From positions 620,001 to 684,000 of the forward strand of contig NZ_JAMZEK010000003.1 in assembly GCF_024158035.1 (NCBI RefSeq): a stretch of DNA of 64,000 bases, given 5' to 3'. Positions 8,428 to 15,709 of this stretch are shown here, one piece after another. The translations under genes were made by a program, and so were the position numbers. Below the pieces are notes generated by a model, which was given only the letters and a program-made list of their open reading frames with translations, ran no database searches and was not told the origin of the DNA. This DNA comes from Dyella lutea. Its GTDB lineage: Bacteria > Pseudomonadota > Gammaproteobacteria > Xanthomonadales > Rhodanobacteraceae. The first letter of the stretch is position 1, and each line of letters begins with the position of its first letter.

Positions 8428-9002
8428 CGGTTGACCAGTACGCCGAGCACCTGCGGGCGCTGCTGCCTCCCGGTCGTGCGCTGGACGACGGTAGCGATGG
8501 CGAGCTCACCCTGCTGCTGCAGGCGCTGGCCGCTGAATATGCACGCGTGGACGGCCGCGGCGATGTGCTGATCGACGAGTCCGTGCCGGCGAGCACCACG
8601 GAGCTGCTGGCTGACTGGGAGCGCATGGCTGATCTGCCGGACAACTGCACGCCGGCCGGTCAATCAGTCGACGCCCGCCGTGCAGCGCTGATCGCGCGGC
8701 TGACCTCGAACAGCGGGCCTTCCATCCCGTACTTGCTCTCGCTCGCGGAGTCACTCGGTTACGCGGTGAACATCGTCGAGCGCCACGCGCGCCGCTATGG
8801 CGATGCCCTGGGCGACTACTACGGCGGCACCGACTGGCAGTTCGTCTGGGAGGTCCACGCACCACTCAACAGCGTGGTCTATCGCCGCTTCGGCAACTCC
8901 GCCTATGGCGAGGCCTACGCCACCTGGCAAAACGACGTCCTGGAATGCGTGATGCGGCAGCACGCACCGGCGCACACCATCGTCAACTTCATCTACACGT
9001 AA
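8418..9002 (+). CDS. Mu gp48-like baseplate protein
   Basis: A 194-residue protein of the gp48/YmfQ family, starting with GTG inside the end of the gp47 gene. The N-terminal region (LRALLPPGRALDDG) and the C-terminal block with WQNDVLECVMRQHAPAHTIV are typical. It completes the baseplate, probably joining wedge to tail fibres (P2 gpI analogue by position). The fibre gene follows after 10 bases. Confidence 0.88.
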   Translation: MGLTVDQYAEHLRALLPPGRALDDGSDGELTLLLQALAAEYARVDGRGDVLIDESVPASTTELLADWERMADLPDNCTPAGQSVDARRAALIARLTSNSGPSIPYLLSLAESLGYAVNIVERHARRYGDALGDYYGGTDWQFVWEVHAPLNSVVYRRFGNSAYGEAYATWQNDVLECVMRQHAPAHTIVNFIYT

Positions 9003-9012
9003 GGGCAGAATC

Positions 9013-9519
9013 ATGGACTACCCCACAAGCGATCCCACCGTCGGCCTGGTTGGCGGCAAGTTCACCGATGGCAACCCGGCCGGCGGCGTTGCCGCCAGCC
9101 GAGACTCGGCGAGCTGGGCCAACCTCGTAACCGATGAGCTGATCGGTCTATTGACGGAGGCTGGGATTGTGCCAAGCGACGCCGACAACACCCAGGTGCT
9201 GGCAGCCATCATCGCGATCATTGGCCAGCAGTTCACTGGCAGCAATCAGACCCTTGCGAATCCCGGTTATCAGAAGTTGCCGGGCGGCCTGATTGTTCAG
9301 TGGGGCACCGTCACGACCAATGGCACAACCACGAAGGTGGTCACCTTCCCGGTCACTTTCCCCACGGCGCTGCTGGCTGATGCAGTGATCCCACCGGATA
9401 ACAACCTTGTCGGTGGCCAGGGCTCTACCGCCTCAACGCGAACCTACACGACAAAAACCACCAGCGGCGCTGCATCTGGCGCTGGCATCACCTTCAACTA
9501 CATCGCTCTTGGACACTGA
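9013..9519 (+). CDS. short tail fibre protein with gp53-like C-terminal domain
   Basis: A 168-residue protein. The N-terminal 75 residues look like a baseplate attachment region (TVGLVGGKFTDGNPAGGVAA). The C-terminal 85 residues contain GYQKLPGGLIVQWG followed by alternating beta strands, the signature of the gp53-like receptor-binding knob of many tail fibres. It is unusually short for a fibre because the long repetitive shaft is missing. An assembly-type gene follows directly. Confidence 0.78.
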   Translation: MDYPTSDPTVGLVGGKFTDGNPAGGVAASRDSASWANLVTDELIGLLTEAGIVPSDADNTQVLAAIIAIIGQQFTGSNQTLANPGYQKLPGGLIVQWGTVTTNGTTTKVVTFPVTFPTALLADAVIPPDNNLVGGQGSTASTRTYTTKTTSGAASGAGITFNYIALGH

Positions 9520-9520
9520 G

Positions 9521-10084
9521 ATGACGATCTACTACAACCCCGCCGACGGTGCCTTCTACGACTCCGGAATCAGCAAGGTGCCGGCTGGTGCGATCCAGAT
9601 CACCCCACAGCAGCATCAGCAGCTGCTGACGGCGTTGTATGCCAACGGCACTATCGAGGTAGGTGCTGACGGTATTCCGGTGGCTGTTGCCGCGCCCGCC
9701 CAAACGCTGCCCGAGGTACAGGCGCAGCTTTGCCAGGCAATCGATGCCGTGGCGGACACTGTTTACATGAGCATCGGCGGGCCAAGCCCGGGGCGCCTCG
9801 CGGAATACCAGCAAGCGCAGACCGAGGCGACCGCCTTCAAGGACGCCGGCTATGCCGGGGCCGTGCCTCCTACGGTCCAATGCTGGGCCACAGCCAAGGG
9901 CTGGACCGGCCAGCAGGCATGCGATGACATCCTGGCCACCGCGCAACAGTGGATGGGCGCTTTGCAGGCGATTCGTTCGGCCCGCCTGCTTGGCAAGCAG
10001 TCGGTGCTGAACGCGGCCGACGAGGCATCCGCTAGCGCTGCTGCGGATACCGCCATCGCAAATCTTCAGGCGATTTCGGCTTAG
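9521..10084 (+). CDS. tail fibre assembly protein-like
   Basis: A 187-residue protein beginning MTIYYNPADGAFYDSG, a typical opening of Tfa/gp37-like tail fibre assembly chaperones, followed by PAGAIQITPQQHQQLL. The C-terminal part is alanine-rich and helical. It starts one base after the fibre stop, the usual partner position. I took the ATG at 9521 because upstream in-frame codons lie inside the fibre gene. Exact function inferred. Confidence 0.65.
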   Translation: MTIYYNPADGAFYDSGISKVPAGAIQITPQQHQQLLTALYANGTIEVGADGIPVAVAAPAQTLPEVQAQLCQAIDAVADTVYMSIGGPSPGRLAEYQQAQTEATAFKDAGYAGAVPPTVQCWATAKGWTGQQACDDILATAQQWMGALQAIRSARLLGKQSVLNAADEASASAAADTAIANLQAISA

Positions 10085-10092
10085 GTGCATTC

Positions 10093-10554
10093 ATGAGCGC
10101 GATCAACCTGCTTTTCTGCACGAATCGATCGAACCCGCTCAGCTGGATGATCCGTGCGGGCAGTTGGTCGCGCTGGTCGCACGTTGCACTGGTCGACGGC
10201 GACTATGTGATCGAGGCGGTGGCTATCCACGGTGTGGTGCGCACGCCGCTTGCTAAGCGCCAGGCACAGGATCCGTCATGGTGCATGAGCGCGCTTCCTT
10301 GCCGTGATCCGGCGGCGATCATCGCCGCGGCACATACCCAGCTGGGCAAGCCCTACGACTACACCGGCGTCCTCGGCATTGGCTTGCACCGTGAATGGCA
10401 GCAGGACGACAGCTGGTTCTGCTCTGAGCTGGTCGCCTGGTCATTCGCCCAGGGCGGCGATCCACTGTTTCGCACCGCCTCGGTCCGCAGGGTCACGCCC
10501 GAGGACATCTGGATGCTGCAGCCAGCCGATAGCGCGCTGGAGGTGGCTCGCTGA
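10093..10554 (+). CDS. permuted papain-like (NlpC/P60-type) hydrolase of the phage
   Basis: A 153-residue protein with the hallmark of circularly permuted papain-like enzymes (YiiX/C92-type): an early catalytic histidine in WSRWSHVALVDG (His30) and a later cysteine in WFCSELVAW (Cys110). No signal peptide is evident. Such proteins act as amidases or peptidases on peptidoglycan, lipids or peptides. In this prophage it lies between fibre assembly and the methylase, where Mu has its invertible fibre segment and gin. It could take part in lysis or cell-wall penetration, but the substrate cannot be read from sequence. Confidence 0.68.
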   Translation: MSAINLLFCTNRSNPLSWMIRAGSWSRWSHVALVDGDYVIEAVAIHGVVRTPLAKRQAQDPSWCMSALPCRDPAAIIAAAHTQLGKPYDYTGVLGIGLHREWQQDDSWFCSELVAWSFAQGGDPLFRTASVRRVTPEDIWMLQPADSALEVAR

Positions 10555-10570
10555 CCTTCGATTGAAGTTC

Positions 10571-10602
10571 GGGGCGTCGCGCTGTTGGCGCAGCGCGACC
10601 CC
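10571..10602 (+). terminator. possible terminator hairpin after hydrolase gene
   Basis: An imperfect inverted repeat: GGGG and TCGCGCTG on the left pair with CAGCGCGA and CCCC on the right, with a 2-base bulge and a 6-base loop. No T run follows, so it may instead be an RNA-processing or pausing site at the end of the tail operon. Confidence 0.4.
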
Positions 10603-10692
10603 TCTCCACGTGGGATGTGGATCAAGCGAGGCCCCTAGCCGGTACCGGCACGACAAAGGCTATGGGCACGCAATCTCAAATGTGGAGACCTC

Positions 10693-11442
10693 ATGGCCCT
10701 ACCGATCATTCCCTGGCTGGGCGGCAAGCGCCGCCTCGCCGATCGCATCTTCAAGTTCTTTGACAATACGCATACCTGCTACGTCGAGCCGTTCTGCGGT
10801 GGCGCGGCGCTGTTCTTTCTGAAGCCGCCGACCGACGTCGAAGTGATCAACGACATCAACGGCGAGCTGATCAACCTCTATCGCGTCGTGAGCAGCCGCA
10901 AGGTGTTCGAATGGTTGAAGGTCACTCGGCCGGAGACTCTGACCGACATACAGCGCGCGGCGCGCTTCTACTACCTGCAGCAGAGTGCCTTCGGCGGCAA
11001 GATCGAAGGGCAGACCTACGGCACCGCAACCACCGCGCCGCCAGGCCTGAATCTGCTGCGCCTGGAGGAGACGCTATCCGCCGCCCACCTGCGCCTGGCC
11101 AACGCCTACATCGAGCACCTCCCGTGGCGCGACTGCGTGGGCAAGTACGACCGGCAGCACACCCTGTTTTTCATGGACCCGCCCTACTGGGAAACCGAAG
11201 GCTACGGCGTGGACTTCGGATGGCCCGAGTACCAGGCGCTGGCCAGTACGCTCGGCACCATCAAGGGCCGGGCGATTCTCACGCTGAATGACCACCCCGC
11301 CATCCGTGAGCTGTTTTCTGCCTTCCACATCGAGCGTGCAGAACATACCTACACGGTCGGTGGTGGCGATCGCGCCAAGGAGGTCGGCGAAGTGCTGATC
11401 TTCAGCTGGGATGTCCAGCGGGAGCCCGCCGGCCTGTTCTGA
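10693..11442 (+). CDS. D12-class DNA adenine N6-methyltransferase of the prophage
   Basis: A 249-residue Dam-like enzyme. It shows the AdoMet-binding opening PWLGGKRRL (residues 7-15), the FCGGAAL loop (34-40) and the catalytic DPPY motif (162-165). It would methylate adenines in a short DNA sequence whose identity cannot be predicted. A GGAGACC ribosome site precedes the ATG. It is the last clear gene before the prophage right end, the place where Mu carries the DNA-modification gene mom, so protection of phage DNA against host restriction is the likely role. Confidence 0.85.
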   Translation: MALPIIPWLGGKRRLADRIFKFFDNTHTCYVEPFCGGAALFFLKPPTDVEVINDINGELINLYRVVSSRKVFEWLKVTRPETLTDIQRAARFYYLQQSAFGGKIEGQTYGTATTAPPGLNLLRLEETLSAAHLRLANAYIEHLPWRDCVGKYDRQHTLFFMDPPYWETEGYGVDFGWPEYQALASTLGTIKGRAILTLNDHPAIRELFSAFHIERAEHTYTVGGGDRAKEVGEVLIFSWDVQREPAGLF

Positions 11443-11943
11443 CTGGCACACTTAGCTGGTGGACCTGCAGACCGACCACCAGCTCATCCTCGCGGCGTGC
11501 CAAAGCCTGGCTCGCCTGCATCAGCGACTGTTCTCAGCCGCCCTCGATCAGAAGCTGGTCGGGCCACTAGGAAATCAGCACCTGGATACCTGGCGGGTCG
11601 GGGAGCTTGATCCCCCGTCTGAGTGGCTGCAGGGCGTACGGCCGGAGCTCGCGGTGGTGCATGTGGCCACCAGGTCCGGGGAGGTGCTGGAGGCGCTGCT
11701 GGATGTCCTGGCATCCCCCAGCGTGGACCGCCTCCAGGTATGCCTCCTGCTGCAGCACGTCGCCGCTGAGGCTACCTCCTGGACTGGACCAGTCCGGCGG
11801 CTCGCCGCCCGCTGGTCCGTTCCCCTTCCGGCCACCCCGCATGACGCCCAGGTTGTCCTCCCGCGCCCCTCCGCGTTCCGGCGCTCTACCTGACCCCGTT
11901 TCCCACCCTTTGAAGGCCCTTTAAACTGGCCTCCCGCCAGTTG
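11443..11943. other. prophage right-terminal region without a confident gene
   Basis: This 500-base stretch holds overlapping open frames on both strands: a GTG-started frame of 144 codons on plus (11459-11893), and frames of 91 and 125 codons on minus. None shows a recognisable motif, ribosome site or clear codon-use advantage. A plus frame of 144 codons is the most protein-like, but I would not call it. A 7-bp perfect hairpin (AACTGGC-CTCCC-GCCAGTT) lies at 11924-11942. Confidence 0.5.
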
Positions 11944-11976
11944 GCAGACCAAGTGTCCCGATTTTGCAAACCAAGT
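11944..11976. repeat. two direct repeats with 22-bp period at transposable-element end
   Basis: GCAGACCAAGTG (11944-11955) and GCAAACCAAGTG (11966-11977 including the final base) are near-identical and start exactly 22 bases apart. MuA-type and IS21-type transposases bind arrays of about 22-bp sites at element ends, so these look like end-binding sites. Confidence 0.6.
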
Positions 11977-11977
11977 G

Positions 11978-11987
11978 GCCGCTTACA
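11978..11987. mobile_element. probable right end of Mu-like prophage
   Basis: The outermost bases of the element read GCCGCTTACA on plus, that is TGTAAGCGGC from the outside inward. Mu and related elements begin with TGT, and the homology of the flanking sensor-kinase gene stops at this point. The exact junction could differ by a few bases. The other prophage end lies outside the window. An end of an IS21-type element is the alternative. Confidence 0.55.
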
Positions 11988-12322
11988 GCCTCCAACGGCG
12001 AAGACCGCGGCCCCGCCCCCTCATCCACCGGGTGCCTATCCGGCACAAGCGAGCGTTGCAACACCGAATGCCAGACCTGCGGATCGCGCAGACCGTCAAA
12101 CCCCCTCCCGGCATCACCGCGCCGGGCCAACGTGTGCACCAGCGGGGCAAGACGGTCCAGGTCCGCATCGTTCACATACGCGACGAAGCCGCTGCGCAGG
12201 TGATGGACGGTCAGCAGGCCCATCGCCAGCAGCGAGAACGCGATCGCCATCGCCAGCAACAGGAACAGCTTGTGCGCCACGCGCAGGCGCCAGCCGGTGG
12301 GTCGGGAAGAAGCCGGTGTCAT
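11988..12322 (-). pseudogene. sensor histidine kinase, N-terminal fragment cut by the prophage
   Basis: About 111 codons remain from ATG 12322. The product opens with a short cytoplasmic tail, one membrane helix (KLFLLLAMAIAFSLLAMGLL) and a periplasmic start (HLRSGFVAYVNDADLDRLAP) typical of BaeS-like kinases. The frame then runs into the element end and continues as nonsense. HAMP, HisKA and ATPase domains are missing and would be expected beyond the other prophage end. The gene is divergent from the CpxP-like gene at 12444, which fits an envelope-stress pair. Confidence 0.72.
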
Positions 12323-12443
12323 GGCGGCCGAGCATAGCGGCCGCCCCATGCCGCCGCCTCCACATTCCCTGCATATTGCCTGCGATCTTGCAGCCCATCG
12401 TGACTTCCGTCGGATCACCCGGCCACTCCAAGGAGGTCACCTG

Positions 12444-12962
12444 ATGAAAACCCGCTTGATCGTCGTCCTCGCCGGTCTCGCCTGTGCCGGCACCGCGTCG
12501 GCACAGGCCGGCAAACCGATGGACCAGACGCCGCTGCTCGCCCAGAACGCCCATCGAATCGAAGTCGATCGCGCCCGGGTGGCTGTCGATGGCGTGCCGT
12601 TGCCGCCGCTGCCGCCCGGCTGCCTCGATCGGCAGTGGAAGCCTATGCCGCACCCGATGTTTCCCGACTTCACCCGTGAAAGCCGCTGGCAGGCGGCGCT
12701 CGGAATCAGCACCGACCAGGCCCGGCAGGTGCAACAGTTGTTCGAGCGGCGTCACCAGGACGACAAGGCCACCTGCGACAAGCTTCGCGGCATCGTCGGC
12801 GACAACGCAATGGATCGCTGGAAGGCACTGAGCGACTTCCCGCCGCCGCCCCCGCCACCTCCGCCGCCGATGGCTCCGCACCCGCCGCAGCCGCCGCAGC
12901 TCGACGCGCCACCGCCGCCTCAGCCTCCGGCGCCCCCGGTTCCCCCCGACGACGCCGACTGA
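12444..12962 (+). CDS. periplasmic CpxP/Spy-like protein with polyproline tail
   Basis: A 172-residue exported protein. The start at 12444 gives a Sec signal peptide (MKTRLIVVLAGLACAGTASA) and has a perfect AAGGAGGT ribosome site at 12430-12437. Residues about 75-130 are helical with a WQAALGISTDQARQVQQLFE pattern resembling the LTxxQ segments of CpxP/Spy proteins. The last 45 residues are extremely proline-rich, with a run of ten prolines. Spy-like proteins buffer unfolded envelope proteins and feed back on sensor kinases. Its divergent neighbour was such a kinase. Confidence 0.65.
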   Translation: MKTRLIVVLAGLACAGTASAQAGKPMDQTPLLAQNAHRIEVDRARVAVDGVPLPPLPPGCLDRQWKPMPHPMFPDFTRESRWQAALGISTDQARQVQQLFERRHQDDKATCDKLRGIVGDNAMDRWKALSDFPPPPPPPPPPMAPHPPQPPQLDAPPPPQPPAPPVPPDDAD

Positions 12963-12977
12963 CCGTCGCCGGCAGAT

Positions 12978-13004
12978 GGCCGGGCATCCCCGCGATGCCC
13001 GGCC
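12978..13004 (+). terminator. strong hairpin after the CpxP-like gene
   Basis: An 11-bp perfect stem GGCCGGGCATC / GATGCCCGGCC with a 5-base loop, 16 bases after the stop codon. No clear T run, so termination strength is uncertain. Confidence 0.55.
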
Positions 13005-13015
13005 GCCAGGTCTCG

Positions 13016-13043
13016 TTGTCGATACCGGGCGGCCCTCTATAAT
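13016..13043 (+). promoter_or_regulatory. sigma-70-type promoter of the DHA2 transporter
   Basis: TTGTCG (13016-13021), a 16-base spacer and a perfect TATAAT (13038-13043). It lies about 90 bases upstream of the GTG start and just after the preceding hairpin. Confidence 0.6.
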
Positions 13044-13131
13044 CCGCGGCGCGCCGCTCCCCGGGCGCAGGCGCCGCAGCCGCCGTCCCCACGACCGCTG
13101 CCGGCTTCCCACGCCCGCACCGAGTCCACCC

Positions 13132-14571
13132 GTGAGCCAGTCGACCGCGGCCCCCCTTGCGTCCGATACCGGGACGCCGGCGTTTCCCGACTACCGCGTC
13201 ATCTCGCTGATCATCGCCTGCGCGATCTTCATGGAGCAGCTGGACGCGACGGTGCTGGCCACCGCGCTGCCCACCATGGCGCGCGACTTCCACGTCGGCG
13301 CGCCAGCCATGAGCATCGCGATGACCAGCTACCTGCTGGCCCTGGCGATCCTGATTCCGGTCAGCGGCAAGGCCGCCGACCGTTTCGGCGCCACCCGCGT
13401 GTTCGCCGCGTCGATCGGCGTGTTCCTGCTGGGCTCGGTCGCCTGCTCGCTGGCCCCCAGCCTGCCGGCGATGGTCGGCGCCCGGCTGCTGCAGGGCGCC
13501 GGCGGCGCGATGATGGCGCCGATCGGCCGCCTGATCCTGCTCTCGGCGGTACCGCGCAAGCATCTGGTTTCCGCGATGTCCTGGTCGCTGGTGCCCGCGT
13601 TCCTCGGGCCGCTCGCCGGGCCGCCGCTGGGCGGACTGATCGTGACGTACCTGAGCTGGCGCTGGATCTTCTACATCAACCTGCCGATCGGCCTGCTCGG
13701 GGTCTGGCTGGTGCGGCGGTTCATCCCGCCGATCGCGCCGCATGCCGGACGCAGCCCGCTCGACCTTGGTGGCTTTGCGCTCTGCGGTGCGGGACTCGGC
13801 GGCCTGCTGTTCGGACTGGAGATGATCGGCCAGAGCGCCGACCTGGCGATGGCGACGATACTGCTGGCGGTCGGCCTGGCCGGCTGCCTGGGTTATCTGT
13901 GGCACGCCCGGCACCGGGCGAACCCCCTGCTCGACCTGGGGCTGATGCACATCGACTCGTTCCGTCTGTCGGTGATCGGTGGTTCGCTGATGCGCATCAC
14001 CCAGGGCGCGCAGCCGTTCCTGTTGCCGCTGATGTTCCAGATCGGCTTCGGCTATTCCGCGGTGCGCAGCGGCCAGCTGGTGCTCGCCACCGCGCTCGGT
14101 GCGCTGCTCACCCGCTCGTTCACCCCGCGCCTGCTGCAGCTGGTCGGTTTCCGCAACGGCATGCTCTACAACGGCGTGCTGAGCAGCCTCGGGTACGCGG
14201 TCTGCGCGCTGTTCCGGCCGGACTGGCCGTTCGCGCTGATGTTCGGCCTGTTGATGGGCTGCGGCGCCTTCATGTCGTTCCAGTTCGCCGCCTACAACAC
14301 GGTGGCCTACGAGGGGGTGCCACGCGAACGGCTGGGCGCGGCCAACGCGCTTTACACCACGCTGCAACAGTTGATGCTCTCGTTCGGCGTCTGTGCCGGC
14401 GCGCTGCTGCTGAAACTGGCGATGGGCGTGCGCGGCCATGCGCACCCGCAGGCCGGCGACTTTTCTTTTGCCTTCGTCGCGGTGACCCTGGTCTCGCTCA
14501 GCTCGACGGTCTGGCACCTGCGCTTCGCCCACGATGCCGGCCACGAACTGAGCGGGCACCGGCCTCGCTAG
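13132..14571 (+). CDS. DHA2-family MFS drug efflux transporter
   Basis: A 479-residue inner-membrane proton antiporter with about 14 hydrophobic helices, as in the EmrB/QacA group. Family signals are ALPTMARDFHV after the first helix (motif D1), the loop GKAADRFGATRV (motif A) and the antiporter-type segment LVPAFLGPLAGPPLGG. I took the GTG at 13132; it lies downstream of a good promoter, and translating further upstream gives an Arg/Pro-rich non-membrane stretch. No membrane-fusion partner is adjacent, so it may act alone. Substrate unknown. Confidence 0.88.
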   Translation: MSQSTAAPLASDTGTPAFPDYRVISLIIACAIFMEQLDATVLATALPTMARDFHVGAPAMSIAMTSYLLALAILIPVSGKAADRFGATRVFAASIGVFLLGSVACSLAPSLPAMVGARLLQGAGGAMMAPIGRLILLSAVPRKHLVSAMSWSLVPAFLGPLAGPPLGGLIVTYLSWRWIFYINLPIGLLGVWLVRRFIPPIAPHAGRSPLDLGGFALCGAGLGGLLFGLEMIGQSADLAMATILLAVGLAGCLGYLWHARHRANPLLDLGLMHIDSFRLSVIGGSLMRITQGAQPFLLPLMFQIGFGYSAVRSGQLVLATALGALLTRSFTPRLLQLVGFRNGMLYNGVLSSLGYAVCALFRPDWPFALMFGLLMGCGAFMSFQFAAYNTVAYEGVPRERLGAANALYTTLQQLMLSFGVCAGALLLKLAMGVRGHAHPQAGDFSFAFVAVTLVSLSSTVWHLRFAHDAGHELSGHRPR

Positions 14572-14939
14572 ACCTCGCTCGCGGTGGGCTGGCAGGCCTC
14601 GCCGAACTCCTCCAGCGCGCGCACCGCCTCGGCTGCATACATCAGCGACGGTCCGCCGCCCATGTAGACCGCCACGGCGAGCGTCTCCATGAACTTCCCG
14701 CGCTCCACGCCCAGGCGTACCAGCGCCTTCACGTGGAAGCCGATGCAGCCGTCGCAATGCCCGGCCACGCCAATGGCCAGCGCGATGAGTTCCTTGTCGA
14801 TGGCCGACAGCGCCCCCGGCTCGAGCGCGGCCCTGGCCATGGCGGAGAAGCCGCCCATCGTGTCCGGCGCGGCGGCGCGGATGGTGGCGATGGCGCGGTT
14901 GAGATCCTGGGTGATCTCGACGAAGGACTTGCTCGACAT
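14568..14939 (-). CDS. carboxymuconolactone decarboxylase / AhpD-like protein
   Basis: A 123-residue protein with the AhpD-type redox motif HCDGCIGFH (Cys62, Cys65, His69) in a helical bundle. Members include alkylhydroperoxidases and gamma-carboxymuconolactone decarboxylases; the CxxC pair points to the peroxidase side. The chosen ATG at 14939 has GGAG 6-9 bases upstream. It ends overlapping the transporter stop by 4 bases in convergent orientation. Confidence 0.85.
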   Translation of the reverse strand: MSSKSFVEITQDLNRAIATIRAAAPDTMGGFSAMARAALEPGALSAIDKELIALAIGVAGHCDGCIGFHVKALVRLGVERGKFMETLAVAVYMGGGPSLMYAAEAVRALEEFGEACQPTASEV

Positions 14940-15046
14940 GACAGTCTCCATGCATCGATCGGATACCGTCCATCCTGGCCGCCTCCGCCCGGACAGCCGA
15001 TGACGCACGTCAATCGGCGAGCCGCTGCGGCGACCCGCCGCGCCGC

Positions 15047-15643
15047 TCAGTCGGTCGGCCGGACCGTCACCCGCTCGATCCGCCGGTCGGGCACCAGCCA
15101 CAGCAGGGCCGCACCGGCGTAGAACGCCATGCCAAGGCCCGGTGCGCAGACCGAGAAGACGATACCGGCGACATAGATCAACGGCGACAGCTTGCCCTTC
15201 CAGTCGCGGCCAAGCGCGCCCGCCAGGGTAGAACCCGGCCCCTGCACCTTGATGATCGCCCGCTGCAGGATCCAGTACGCCACGGCCGCCATCAGCAACA
15301 CCACGCCATACAGCGCCGAAGGCACGGCGGCGAAGTGGTTCTCGCCCATCCAGCCGGTGGCGAACGGCAGCAGCGACAGCCAGAACAGCAGATGCAGGTT
15401 GGCCCAGAGGATGCCGCCGCTGACGCTACGCACGAGGTGCAGCGTGTGGTGGTGGTTGTTCCAGTAGATGCCCACGTACACGAAGCTCAGCACGTAGCTC
15501 AGGAACACCGGCAGCACCGGCCACAGTGCACCCAGCGACACACCGTGCGGCACCTTCATCTCCAGCACCATGATGGTGATGATGATGGCGAGTACGCCAT
15601 CGCTGAATGCTTCGAGCCGGGTCTTGCCCATGGATGCCTGCAT
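15047..15643 (-). CDS. TMEM175 / DUF1211 family cation-channel protein
   Basis: A 198-residue membrane protein with the family signature RLEAFSDGVLAIIITI at residues 9-24 (FSDG filter-helix motif) and about six hydrophobic helices. Bacterial relatives form tetrameric potassium-permeable channels with one repeat per subunit. A second ATG at codon 5 is possible. It stands alone between the AhpD-like gene and the ABC operon. Confidence 0.85.
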   Translation of the reverse strand: MQASMGKTRLEAFSDGVLAIIITIMVLEMKVPHGVSLGALWPVLPVFLSYVLSFVYVGIYWNNHHHTLHLVRSVSGGILWANLHLLFWLSLLPFATGWMGENHFAAVPSALYGVVLLMAAVAYWILQRAIIKVQGPGSTLAGALGRDWKGKLSPLIYVAGIVFSVCAPGLGMAFYAGAALLWLVPDRRIERVTVRPTD

Positions 15644-15709
15644 CGGTGGCCGGGAGAAGGCCAGAGTATCGCCGGCCCGGCCGGCGCCCGCACCCGCCCC
15701 TCGCTGCGG

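Noticed and set aside
11459-11893. GTG-started 144-codon frame at the prophage edge
   Set aside because: No ribosome site, no motif, and competing minus-strand frames of similar quality; reported only as an unresolved region.
12706-14973. A 755-codon frame antisense to the DHA2 transporter
   Set aside because: Arg/Gln/His-rich shadow with no domain; the transporter frame has 14 helices and family motifs.
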